A DNA stretch of 64,000 nt from Limanda limanda. Taxonomy: Eukaryota > Chordata > Actinopteri > Pleuronectiformes > Pleuronectidae. This document shows positions 1-12,600 of this stretch, one piece after another. The stretch spans positions 18,694,461-18,758,460 of the forward strand of contig NC_083646.1 in NCBI RefSeq assembly GCF_963576545.1, in the 5' to 3' direction. The notes beneath the pieces were generated by a model. That model was not told the DNA's origin. It worked only from the letters and a program-made list of their open reading frames with translations, and searched no databases. Numbering within the stretch: position 1 is the first letter of the stretch; the number at the start of each line of letters is the position of its first letter. The translations under genes were made by a program, and so were the position numbers.

Positions 1-1370
1 TTGAAAATGTGGAAGGACACCTGAAGGAGTGGGTCCCAAGATCGGAGGACAAGTCGACATTCTTTTGAATTTTTTTTTCTAAATGAACAAGTTCTACTGA
101 TCATCACACGGTCATTGTGAACAAACCCATAGTGGAGTTGAAGTAATTGTCCACCATTGTCAACCCACAGATCTAAGATGGCACCACAGCTTTTTGCTTT
201 TGATGCAGTCCCATGTGAGGATCCTGTGATAGAAATTCATCTTGAGATTTGAAATAATGTAATTCTCAGACTTGGGTTGCTTTTGAGTCTTTATAATAAT
301 AAGGTCTGCAGAGTTTAAACAATAAGCATGGGTGCTCAAAATGGAACAACAACTCCTGGCTGCAAGTTCACAAAAGCCAGAACTTATACAAAGAGGCGTT
401 ACATAAGAGATGATACAAAAAAAAAGAAGACATCAAAAACATGAAAGATATGAAAGACATGAGACCATCATCTATGTCTTATCTGCTGTGTCCGTCCGTC
501 CCCGGTACCAGTTTGAAGAAAAACATCACCAAATAAGGGTTCCATCCTGTCAGGTAGACAGTACCACAGCAGTGAAACACCTAGTCAGGGGACTTCCACT
601 ACCTTAGACACTGGTCAGTGGAATTTTCCATTACAATCCTCTCCCAGGACACACGCAGATGCTGATGGAACTGAACACATCAACACAACAGGATTCCCTA
701 CATGAGAAGAACCAGTTTGTAACTTCATGTTTAAGGTGTTTATACATAAGAAAATGTCTGATAAAGATGAAGGGAGCAGCATGACACACAGATTGAGGAG
801 TTATTTGTGGTACTAAAGGCTCTTCCTAAAAAAGTCCTCTAAAGGAGTGAGAGGCGGCCGTGGCTGAGGGGTAGAGTGGTTGTCCTCCAACCAGAAGGTT
901 GGTTGTTCAAACCTCAGTCTCTTGTCTGCATGCCAAAGTATCCTTGGGCAAGACACTGAACCCCTGAACGGCCCCTCATAGATGATGAATGCACTAATTG
1001 TAAATCAATGGAATGTAAAAAGTGAGGACCGGAAAAAATGTCCTCAGTATACTTATACTTAAAATGGTCCTCACAAATATATAGGTATGGGAACACTCAC
1101 ACACAGACCGTTGAACTGAACATATTTGGCTGAATAACACCAGTATCATTCAAAACTAGAAAAGAGAGAGAGACTGTGGCAATTAGAGAGAGAGAGAGAG
1201 AGAAACAGCAGAACATATTCATTCATGTTGTACAAATTTGGCTGCATTTGTATGACATCGTCCTCCATGGAGTCATTGGTGAATAATAACAAAGACATAC
1301 GAATGGAAAACATCACAGGTTGCATTCAAACTTTTGTTGCATGACTGCGGCAAAAATATATAGAATAAGC
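1..1370. repeat. Segmental duplication, copy 1 (downstream flank of the Ig receptor gene)
   Basis: This stretch is repeated in the same order and orientation at about 36740-42915. Matching blocks are 45-180 with 36750-36876, 640-1165 with 38500-39067, 1170-1260 with 42240-42330, and 1290-1365 with 42860-42920. The second copy is broken by inserted elements, so this copy acts as its empty-site reference. No gene is visible here; short open frames have no recognisable family. Confidence 0.75.
853..1135 (+). mobile_element. tRNA-derived SINE
   Basis: The head has an A-box-like stretch (TGGCTGAGGGGTAGAGTGG) followed by a B-box-like GGTTGTTCAAACC. The body contains the phrase about a 'ccttgggcaagacactgaac' core and a 'gcactaattgtaaatc' tail seen in many teleost SINEs. 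Related copies lie at 38745-39000 and 58025-58205. The copy at 38745 belongs to the segmental duplication; the one at 58025 is independent. Confidence 0.7.
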
Positions 1371-1658
1371 TTTTTTTAGGGGCCAATGCAGATACCATTA
1401 ACTTGTGGATAAAATTGGCAATTAAGCTTAAGTAAAACAATATTTCATAAAGAAATAAAGATAAATTTAACAAAAACACAAATATGACAGAATATATAGA
1501 ACTTGAATTAAGACAAAACAAATTTCAATGTAAAATATAATCATAAAGCACATTATATATCCTGTAAAATAAACCTTTTCATATCGGAGCATATCTTAAA
1601 AGGCCCATATCAGCCAATTTAAATATTGAACGTTAACACAAAAGCAAATATCACAGGA

Positions 1659-1664
1659 TTTATT
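1659..1664 (-). terminator. Polyadenylation signal of the Ig receptor gene
   Basis: AATAAA on the minus strand, about 140 nt beyond the predicted stop codon at 1804-1806. The position suits a short 3' UTR. Cleavage site not determined. Confidence 0.5.
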
Positions 1665-1803
1665 TTTTAATTTATACTGAAATTCAATCCAGATAAAGTC
1701 GTTCTTTCCAATGAGCTGTTACAAAACTGGTGAGTCTAATATGTGAAGGTGTTTAAGGATGAATGTTGATTTTCATGTTCTTGTTTTCTGGAGGATGCAC
1801 CAT

Positions 1804-2456
1804 TCATAGTCGTCCTGAAACAAAGAGACAATAACTATACATTTCTAAAATACACACTTGATCCTTCAACCCCACAACAGGATCAAGGCTGTCCATAGTT
1901 TTACACAAAGGATTTGAAATTTGAGACACCAATTGAGCTGCATACTTATCGTACAAGAAGTATTTAATAATGATATGATGGAGTTTCAGTTGAGGTTTAT
2001 TTCAAATGCACATGAGCCAGTAGCTGAACAGCCAGTTGTTAATATTTGTACCTGAAGCTGAATGTGGATTTGCATTAACGTAGTCAGACGTCTCCTCTGG
2101 ATCACCTCGGGTTCCTGTAGATATCAGACAGAAAACGACTTGAAAAGGTAGAGAACCACTGTTTTATTAATTTAGTTGATCTCATTGCCACACTAATATC
2201 TCTATCACAACCAGCATCACCAGCTTTAGGGGCTCCACACGTGTACGAGAAGGACGGCTGACCGTGGAGAAGAGACGAGTACACTTGCAGCTGGGTTTCA
2301 TCGTGGTGGACAGTTGGGTCTGAGCTCTGATTGGTTCTCAGAGACTGGCTGAGCCTGAAATGGTCAAACAATCACAAGTGAATGAAAAAGTGAAGTATTG
2401 ATGTTTCGTTGAAAATGAAACAAGAGAGAGTGGAACCAACCTGTTACAACACAGAT
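1804..2456 (-). CDS. Cytoplasmic tail exons of the Ig receptor
   Basis: Four exons. Micro-exon 2441-2456 (16 nt) encodes about five residues including two cysteines; 2263-2354 (92 nt) encodes a hydrophilic stretch ending LQVYSSLLH; 2052-2114 (63 nt) encodes TRGDPEETSDYVNANPHSAS; 1804-1814 supplies the last residues and the stop. Phases agree across every junction only when the micro-exon is included, which is the main support for it. The YSSL motif resembles but does not strictly fit the ITIM consensus (Q at Y-2). The DYVNA motif has the YxN form bound by Grb2-type SH2 domains. Signalling polarity is inference. Confidence 0.68.
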
Positions 2457-5400
2457 CTGTGAAAGAGACAATAATGATCACGTTACATGATTTTATTTTT
2501 CAACCTCCGCTCCATGACTATCGTGACAATAGTTTGGAATAAGTTTGATTTGAATTAAATGGACAAGAGCAGCTCTCACTCTTTGAATTCCTGCACCAAC
2601 ATAACAGCAGCAGCGAGAGGAGGAGAATCAGTGTGAAGCCACCAACCAGCCCAACGACCAGCGGCACAGGAGACGTAGAGGGAGGTGCTGCATGAGTCAC
2701 AGATCAGACGAGGAGCAGTGAGGAGTTGCAAATTTGTAGTTAGTACTTTTATGAGACTTAATCAAAAAGGGAGGAGTTCACCATTTTTGTAGAAAGAGAA
2801 GGTTGAATAGAGGTTTGTTCTTCCGAACCATGAGCAGCTGAGAGTAACGGACTGTCCCCCAGTCACAGGATGGGCAGGGCTTTCCAGGATAACACGATCT
2901 GAATCTGTAAACAGATAAAAAAGCATCAACAATGTGAACAACCTGATAATTCAGCTCGTATATAAACAGCATTAGTCTCAATATTAGATGTTAAAGTGGA
3001 ACCAAAGTCATTCAATGCACTTTTTGTCAAATTCTGTACGCAGGGGCAACTCCTGGTACAGGCAACATAGGCTGTTGCCTTGGGTGCAAAATGCTGAGAG
3101 GGCGGCACAAGAGACTGATTTATCATGACGTGACACATGCAATGTAAAACAACACATTAACGTCGGACCATCATCCTCTAACCCCGGGACGCAACGGAGA
3201 TAGAAGCGCCGTGAAAAGTAGTCCGCCTCCTTTCCGCACCGTTGTTAAATACTTGGGCTGTTTGCACCGGCAGTGTCGGGCTGGGAAGCACAGGGAAGCG
3301 CCACAGCCACACACACACAAGGGCTTGCGTAGGTGAAGACCATCATCATTTACTCCTGAATCAGCGTGGAGAAATGCGCTTGGTCAACAACGGTCGCCGG
3401 AAAAGCATAAATCAAAAAGAGTCCGTGGTATCCGTGCGTCCCTCTCCGCAACACGGATACGTAGAAGCATAATGGAGCCTTGAGAGTCAAAAATGATTCA
3501 AACAAAGCATTAAAATATCAGGTGCACAATTCAGAAAGCGCCTCAAAGTAGCGGAGGAGAAGAAAGAAAAATGTAGAGGTAAGAATCACCCCGATTGTGG
3601 ACATCATTAATGTTTATTTTTGTCAACATGACATGATTTGCTGTCAGTACAGCTGATTTCAGACTCTTTTTATATTTTGTATTATAAATTTTTATTATTT
3701 TTAATAGCTTACAATTTTGTCTGCCTGTGTGTGCAGCTGTATACAGTCCAAAAGTTCTTGGGGATGCATGAAAGCTTGCGTGTGTTTGTTTGGAGGCGCC
3801 AATCTGAAATCTAGCTTAGGGCGCCAACATTGCCAGGGCCAGCTCTGCAAAGGTTGTGTGTGCGCTGGAAAAACATCTGGTTTCAATACACAGCCCTGGC
3901 TTCAACAGCAGGACATCTGAGCTCAAGCAGGGGAGAGTTGAGTGAGAGCGCAGGGTTTAGAGTGAGAGCATCACAAAATCTGAATGTGACATTAAAAAGT
4001 CCTGCTCTCCAACCAAAATAGTTTGGAATAAGTTTGATTTAAATGACATGAACCAGAGCAGATCTCACTCTTTGAATTCCTGCACCAACACAACAGCAGC
4101 AGCGAGAGGAGGAGAATCAGTGTGAAGCCACCAACCAGCCCAACGACCAGCTGCACAGAAGATGTAGAGGGAGGTGCTACAGGAGTCACTGATCAGACGA
4201 GGAGCAGTGAGGAGCAAAGGCAGATCCATGACGTGGACAAATATAGAACCAACACTTCGGCAGATAGTTTGACGTGAAAAAAAACAACTGTGTGAATAAG
4301 TTTTGTACTTGAAAGAATATTTTCATTTGTGCAAAAATATGTGAAAAAGTTTTATAAGTGTATTGAGCAAGTGGAACTGGTGTTGAGAAGCCGTCTCAGT
4401 GAAAATACTGAGTAGAAAAGTTTTGAATCTACTTCTCAACCTGGAGACTCCTTTTCTACCTCATATTGATCACACTCACATTTTACTGACATCCAACTCT
4501 CCGGTGAGAAGACTCCTGAATGTTCACACTTGTAGAAACCTTCATCTGACTTTGACACAGCTGAGATTTCCAGATTCCCTCTGACATCACTTTGGAGGAG
4601 TTCATCATTTTTGTAGAAAGAGAAGTTGGAATCGAGGTTTGTTCTTCCGAACCATGAGCAGCTGAGAGTAACGGACTGTCCCCCAGTCACAGGATGGACA
4701 GGACTCTCCAGGATAACACGATCTGAATCTGTAAACAGTTAAAAAAAACATAAGCAATTTAAATAACCTGATAATTCAGCTCGTATATAAACAGCATGAG
4801 TCTAAATATTAGATGTTAAAGTCACAACCCTGGCTTCAAGGGCAGGAGATCTGAGCTCAAGCAGGGGAGAGTTGAGTGTGAGCGCAGGGTTTAGAGTGAG
4901 AGCATCATCTGAATGTGACATCAATAAGTCCTGCTCTCCAACCAAAAGACGTCCCTCTTGAGTAGAGAGAGGGAAACAGCCTCCGGGTGGCGCTGTGGGC
5001 TGTGGTGTCCACACAGTCACGTGATGTCTGCTTGTTTAACGCAGACGGACACACTCTCACAGCTGATTCTGGTCGTTGAATGTGTGGTTTGTGTAAATAA
5101 AGAGGGTGAATTTCATCAAGAGATCATGTTTGATGTGATGCACATTGGTACGTGTGGGGTGGCAGCTCCTGCATGAGCAGTGAAGGGAGGCAGTGCTCCC
5201 CACTTTCAGTTACTCTACCTATAAATCACATTATGGGATGTTGGAAACATGCTCAGTGTGAATAGATTCAATGAAAAACTACAACCTGTAGTGAAGTTGA
5301 CTGCATTGCTGATCTCTGATCCAGATTCACACCAAAAAACTCCTCCGGCAGGAGGAAGATCATGAAAGGTCCTTGTGCAGCTTGTGATTTTCTCCTGAGA

Positions 5401-8400
5401 ATTGCACTCCAACAATCGAACTTCGTCTCCAGTAAACATCCACAATCTCAGTTTATCAGAGTTTCCCTCGCAGGTCAGACGGACTTTTTCAAAAAATAAG
5501 TGCTGCACTGTGTCCGGACTCACTGTGAGAGACACTGACGAATAGGAATCTGAAAAACGTGACATGAAGTGTGAAACAGAAACTAATGGTTTAAATTCGT
5601 TGAGCATTAAAAACGTGAAGCCATCAGCAGAGTGTAGCTCAGTCACATCTTGTTTTAGGAAATAAAGTCATAAAATTACGAAAATACATTTGTAATGTAT
5701 CCAGATTAAAGGTGTCATTTTAGGCTTTGCATCATTTTACAGGGGAAACATCAGAAGGACGACATTGTTTGTCGACATCACAGTGACATCATGATGATGT
5801 CAGTCCGAGCATATGATCATAATTAATTATTTCATGTTACATTCGATTTTGATGAATGATTCTCTAATCAATATAAGCTTCAGATTGTCTCTCTAACCCT
5901 GTATCTGTCTTGACCTTTGACCTATGACCTCTAAAAGTGAATCAGCTGGAGGAACCAGCCAAAGTAAAGTTCCCCAAGTAACTGACCGACTGAGGGGACA
6001 ACATCTGCTTCAAAAGAAAGAAACAAACTCACCTTCAGACCAGACCCACTTTGTCTTACTGTACTCAGTGTAAAACACAGGGTCTCCTCTTCCAGCTCGA
6101 CATGCATAACCTGCTGACTCTGTCAGACCTTGGATGACGGAGGAGTTTTGTTCAGTCCCTCCGTTGCTTCCTGGGAGCAGCTCATAACTGAACTTAGGAA
6201 TGTCAAGGGTAGAAATAAAAGAGCCCAAGGATCTTATTATGCCCTGAAGTATATCTCGACGTCTGCGGACTGGATCCGAACTAATCGGGTAAGCTCTGTA
6301 CCAGTAGAACCTCCATCCTGCAGTCGGATGTGGAACCCCTCCACAGGTGAGAGTCCATGAGGCTCCAGGAGTCAGCCATGACGGAGACACAGTGACGACA
6401 GGTCGTGGTGCGGCCGCTGAAACTGAACATCGTCACAACAGAAACACGTCTTCATGTTTGTCTACAGATGTTCATTTTGGAACCAATGCAATTTCTGGAT
6501 GCTTCACATTCAGCCATCAACATAACTGCCCCCAAAAGTGAAGCCAAATTATAACGACGCCCCCAGGTGGCTGCCTGCAGTATATGTCAACCATGGCTTC
6601 TTTCATTTTAGTTTGTTCACGTGTTAATGTTTCTGATCAGTTTGGTTTTAATTAGTTATTTGACGCTATATAAACAGTGAAACGTCCTGATTGACAGCTA
6701 ACTCTGACTCGTGATTGGTCGAGCACATGTATGGGCGGGACCTCGATACCCAGCTCCACACCTCCATCATGATTTCACAGACTCTTGCTCTAAATGACCT
6801 GCAAAGTGCAAGTTGGCTGGTATCCGGGATATTTTGCTTATTCAGCTTGTATCATCATCAACCTTTACGTAATCTCAACAAACAGTCATGAACGCAGAAT
6901 GGATTCTCTCCTCACTCACCGATTCCATGGATCCTGACTGAGTTACTGTACTGGGTGTAGTAGACTGGATCTCCTCTTCCTCCTCTGCACCAGTACAGTC
7001 CTTCACGTGAGGCACTAGCACTTTGTCCATTTGACTTGAAATCCTCATCCGTCAGGGGCTCCAAGGTTTTCTCACCTCTGTACCAATAATACTTCCAGCC
7101 AGGTGATGCTGGGCCCACGGAGCAGGTCAGGAGCACACTGCCCCCTACTGGAAAGGCTCTGTGGTCAGCACTCAGGTTAGCCGATGGTCTTTCTGTTAAT
7201 GTTTAAAACACTTTGGCATTTAGTCCATTTTATGTGAGTTGAATGAAATGAGTAGAACATGTATCTCCTTCAGTCTTCTGCAGTCGTACAAACTAAAACA
7301 GCAGTAAAAGCAGAAGTATAGAATGGTTTGGCCCAGATTATACCACCTGTTTGCCACATCAGAGTCACAAGTTAGCCACAGTGGTAACGTACATTAACCA
7401 AAGCTGCCAAACGTGGCCCAGATTCGTTTGGATCTATTTGGACCATATGCACCACATGGACCACTTTAAGTTCACATCCAGATCACACTTTGCCTAGAGC
7501 ACCGCATGTTTACCATAAAGACCCAGGTGTGTTTTGGGAGCGTTGGGCCACATTAGCTCTTTAACAAGTGGACGAGTTTAGGCTCGGATCCATTCTGTCC
7601 ACAGGAAAGCTAGAGGAGCCGCATCATTGCCTGAAGTGGCCCACATCCATCTGGTCTAAAGGTGCTGAGCATCCATCGTATATAAAGATGGACGACATCA
7701 CAGCTCCACAACAGTGAGTTCGCCCCCTGGTGGCTGGCTGCAGTACAGGTCAAATTATCTCAGGAGGAAAGGGAGTTCTTGTACCTCTGATGTATGTTCA
7801 AGTTTTGGGTTGAACTGTTAGTTTTTGACGTTATAAAAACCGGGTGAAACATCGTGACTGTCAGCTGAGGCTAACTCACGATTGGTCGAGTATCGTCAGG
7901 ACCTTGGTCCTAGATCGTTTGTGTCCAGGATCTTTTGACTTGGATTCTGAACAGCACTTGTTTCCTCCAAGATGAGAATAACATCTCAACATCGGTGAAC
8001 GTCATCTTACTCGCCAATAGGCTGATCGCAACAACGAGATAAATATCGGTAAGATGTTAAGCTTTTGAATCGGTGCAACCCTTGTTATCAGCGCATATGA
8101 ACATAAATTAAAGGAGGCATTTGCCAGTTTCTCAAAACTCTGCTTTCTCACCAGAAACTGTTAATGTGAGGTCATCGCTCCACTCGGTCGTTGAATTCAA
8201 GTTCTTCTTGTCTTTAGCCAAACACCTGTAGCTTCCACTGTCGGACGAGGACGCATTGACAATCCTGTATTCATTGTGTGTTGGAACCGTAGTTGAGTTG
8301 GGTTTGGTCCATTCATACTCCCACTCAGTCAGGACATCTGCAGGGACCTCACACCGGACAGTGATCCCCTCACCGCTGAAGACCAGAGACCAGTCAGGTT

Positions 8401-9642
8401 GCAGGGCCACAGATGCCTTGTGGGAAACTGATCACAAATAGAAACAGACACTAGACAAAAAGCAGTATTATTGTCACAGTGAACCTCTACGGACAGGCCT
8501 AATCCCCTGCTGTAACCAACTGTTTCCATGATGTTACCTCGGCGTTCGCCAGTGAAGACAAGGTGGGTCTATCGGCGTTTGCGGACCTTAAGGGGGATTT
8601 GGAGAACAAAGGAGAGAGCCGCGGGGGGGCTTGCTGAGCCTCGCGGACCGATCGCGACGTGTGATCTAATTAGCATATGAATCGGAGTCCAGCCGCTGGC
8701 TAGAACCTCTGTCTACTCACCATTGAAGGAAACCACAGACCCTTGAAACTAATGTCACTCGTGATTGGCTGGTAGAAGTGTTGCTATTGGTCACCTTATG
8801 GGTCATTGCAGTGCACACGTGGGGTCACAGCATTCCGCACGTGGGGTAAGCCCCTCCCACACAATATTTATAATAAAAATGTATATATTAATATTTATTA
8901 TTATTTATAAGTAAGCCTTTACCAAAAGCACTGCAGTTAATTAAAACTAAACATTCATGTGATGCTATAGGTGAACATATTGTACAGGGAACAAATGTGA
9001 ACAAGGTATATGTTGAGTGAAAGCTTTATTTACATACAGCAAAAATATTGTACAAAAACTCAGATGAGGCTTGAAATGTTTCTCTGCAACCTCTGGGTCA
9101 TAACTTCTTTGTGGGACTCTGTCTGAATCTTCTCCAGTGTGTAGACGTCTGTGGTGTGTAGCTGTGAGATCCAGTGTAGCTTCCAGTCTTATATGAAGTG
9201 TGGGACACAGGTCGGTGCGCTCCTGGCTGTGGAAGGATGGATTCATGTCATCTGTCCCGCTTCAATCAGCTGTAAACACATTCAGTAAAATTAGCACAGT
9301 TCAATGACAACATACACCTTTACATGTAACTGGAAAATTATTTAATGAATATAACCTTACCCTCTTTCTTCTCCGACAACTCCTCAATGCTGATGTAAGG
9401 TCTGGTCGGATCATACTGGCTCATAGTGTGTCTTTGTACGTCATGGACAGGCAGCTGGAAAACAACACATGTAACATGACTTTATTATTAATTAACGGAA
9501 ATAGCCGCGCTGCATCACCGTTGGAAGATCCACAGCAAAAAAACACCAAAACAATTCATAAACAGTTACTTACATTCAATGGCTTAATTTTCTGCACTTT
9601 AAATCCGGACTTTCAGCGTCTCAGCCTAACGCCTCTTTGTTT

Positions 9643-9673
<31 letters not shown>

Positions 9674-12600
9674 GCTGAGGCTGTGAAAACATACAGAAAA
9701 AAGTCACGTTGATTAAAAAACTTAACGAGAACAAACTGTTACATCTAAGTAATTCATACATATTTACACATGCACTAGATCTGCTCCAGCACTCGATGCT
9801 GTATTCGTATTTTAGCAACTTTCTCGCTATCCCAAAGTGGCGGACATCCTTTCAGATGTACCAGTTAGCTTAGTGGTTAGCATGGCGTCTCTAGCTCACC
9901 GTAACTCAGGGACTGTGCATCCGTCTTCTCCGCCTCGACTCGTCCACACCGGGCCCGCGGCTCTGCTTCCACACGCACTCATCTTCTCCTCCAGGGAACA
10001 GCGTCGTGTCGACTTCAGCAAGTTATTTACCCCGAAAACAGAGTAACTCGTACGGGACAAGCTAAACACGACCCGCTTCCTGTCTGCGGGACACTCGACG
10101 CTGCTGCACTGTGTTTACGAGGCTCTGATTGGACGAGTCCATCAGCTGATGACGCGAGCGGGTGACGTGAGCAGCGGTTACTTCATATGGGATAAGTATT
10201 TAACTGAGGCCAGGTTTATTTTTTGTGGTGTTTAGTACATTTACACACATGATTCACGCTGTTCTGTGTTTGTAACCTTATAGTTGAATGCACTTATTGT
10301 AAGTCGCTTTGGATAAAAGTGTTGACTGTTTTAATGGAATACTGAGAAAGTTTAATAACAACAATTAGACAATTGAAGTTCAAATTATGAAGGAATTTAA
10401 GCTCTATATTGTGTCTCCTTTATATTTAAAATAATAATCAAACTGAGGGGAGATGTATGTTGTATCCAAACAGCCGGCTGCTGTGTTTTGTCACTGTGCA
10501 GTCCATGGGGGATTAAATATTACACTGAAAAAATAAATCATTAAATCAATGAATGTTTCATAGCAATTTTGAAAGTAGTGGTGAAAAGGTACCATTTATA
10601 ATTCATGGAACAGCTTAGTTTGCCATTGACATGTGAATTTGATGCCAGTATTTTGGGAGGACAGATATTTTTATGGAAAGCCAGTAGAAGTTTGGAGCTT
10701 ACAGAACACAGATGATCATACCCAGCATCATTTATTTGCTGGTAGAGGTGTGGTTTACACTTCCTCTGTGCATTTAACCAGCACAATTGAAAAGTGACTG
10801 TAATCATGCCACTCTGTACAGTTGTTGAGATTTAGGATTGTTTTGGATGACAATAAAAATTTGAAATAAAGTGCATTGTTTCATTTCTTTTGACTGCATT
10901 GACCTTTGTTCGTGGTATACAATATAATTCATTATAGCACACTTACTTACTTAAGAACAATTTAAAATTTCAGGTTTAATATTTATTTTAAGCCTGGTTT
11001 AATCAGCCAGATAGTTTGTTGGTGCCTCTTACACATTGGTGTTATCTGCTCTCAGGGAAACTGATTTGCATTTGTGAAGCTCAGAGCATTGTCATTTGCA
11101 TGTGAAAGCGTCCTCTAGGAGTTGGAGCAGGGGGGGTCAAATCTCAACAGCTCACAGGCTTGACAACTGCAGGAACCCTGAGCGTTTCCTTTGCTGCCTG
11201 CAGATACGTGTGAAAGTCGTTAACCGAAGGATGTGCCAACACTTCTCTGCGACACAGATTGACACAAACGCTTCTTTTCATGCAGTGAGAAGAAAGTAGA
11301 ATGACACTCAGTACAGCTCCTCCCTCCACCAAACTGTACAGATACCAGTCCGCTCATCTTTTCATCAGGGGACAGTATCGAAAAAGAATCACACAGTCTT
11401 AAAAGAAAAACACTATGCAACTTTTTAACCTTAAAACAGCATGTTCCAAGTTAATGTAATTATTCTCTGTCTTAATAAGGAGAAAGTTTCCTCCTTCTCT
11501 CCCTGAGCGTCTGTTCTCTGTGACTCTGGTGAGGGGGTTCCATCTCCTGTGAGAAGAACTGACTGAGAGTGACAAAATGTCACAACCAGCTGCAACTGAA
11601 GAATAAAGCAGAACTGAGTTCAGTTAAAAACACTCTGACGTTATTAAAAAATAGCATGTGTGGCTGCAGAGGGCGCTGTTGCTCAGTAAAGGGTTACATC
11701 GTGTTAAAGAAAGTCTGGATGTTTGGATTCCATCTAAATTTCATTGGTTCTGTCCCAAGTTTGGTGGAAATCCATCCGGTAGTTTTTGCGGAATCCTGCT
11801 GACAAACAAATAAAGAAAGAAATGTCCAGGGACAGAATATAACCTCCACAGCGGAGGTAACTAGTCTTTGGATTTCTAAACTGACTCTTACCTCTGTTCT
11901 CTATTGTGACCAGGTTGCTGTCCTCTGTGAGGAAGGTTGTGTCTCCTCTCCGTCCTCTGCAGCTGTAGATGCCTTCCTCTGAGATGCTGATTCTATCATC
12001 TGTTTCATTATATCTTAGGATCTGAGCTGCAGAGGAGGCTGAGGTTCTTCTGAACCAGTCGTAGCTCCACTCAGACGCGTTCTCCACAGAGCAGGTCAGT
12101 GCTAACCTTCCCTTTCCTGTGATGGTTGTGTCATCGGCAGTCAGCCTGGGCCTGGGTTTATCGGCTTTCAAAGTGTGTGAGAGAAAGTGAAAGACAAATT
12201 AAATGAGAAAAAAGATTAAATCGTATGAAGCAGAGTTTCACTAAGTAGAGGACAAAGTTCTGATCGTAGAATATATAACAAAAAAGGTCTAATGATGAAT
12301 CTCAACATGTAAAAGGTTCATTGATCCCCACATAGCTCAATGCTTTAGGCCCAGATGTGGCCCACACTGTCACACTGGCATCCAGCCCATACACCTCATG
12401 GAGTGATGGCACTGGGGCAGTCCACTGCTGTTTGCCAGAGCCGGGCCACAGATGAGCCGGAGCAATATCGTGTGTCAACCACAAGGGCCGAAGGTGGCCC
12501 CCATGTGTTATGTGCTGTTTGAGCCATGTTTACCATTCATGGACCACTTGAGGTCCACATCCAGATCACACTTTGCCTACAGCACCTGATGTGTGCCAGA

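Larger units (their letters stand above)
2529..4017 (-). repeat. Tandem duplication unit A (TM exon A and broken Ig exon)
   Basis: Unit A repeats 4018-4946 head to tail. Shared blocks are the TM exon and its flanks (2529-2715 with 4020-4215), the acceptor side of an Ig exon (2770-2910 with 4592-4735), an intron block (2937-2998 with 4757-4818) and a terminal block (3893-4017 with 4824-4946). The junction at 4017/4020 is clean. Unit A has lost the distal half of its Ig exon and gained about 880 bp (3000-3890). Confidence 0.8.
4018..4946 (-). repeat. Tandem duplication unit B (TM exon B and intact Ig9)
   Basis: The more complete copy of the unit described at 2529-4017. It holds an intact Ig9 exon, the Ig9-TM intron and TM exon B, and lacks the 880-bp insertion. 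Confidence 0.8.

Noticed and set aside
855..930. A functional tRNA gene
   Set aside because: A and B boxes are present, but there is no full cloverleaf, and the sequence continues into a repeated SINE body.
8152..8427. Ig5 as the first domain of a separate gene that starts after the small unit
   Set aside because: No signal-peptide exon was found between 8430 and 11890, and joining Ig4 to Ig5 keeps phase and total frame. Not excluded; kept as a question in the findings.
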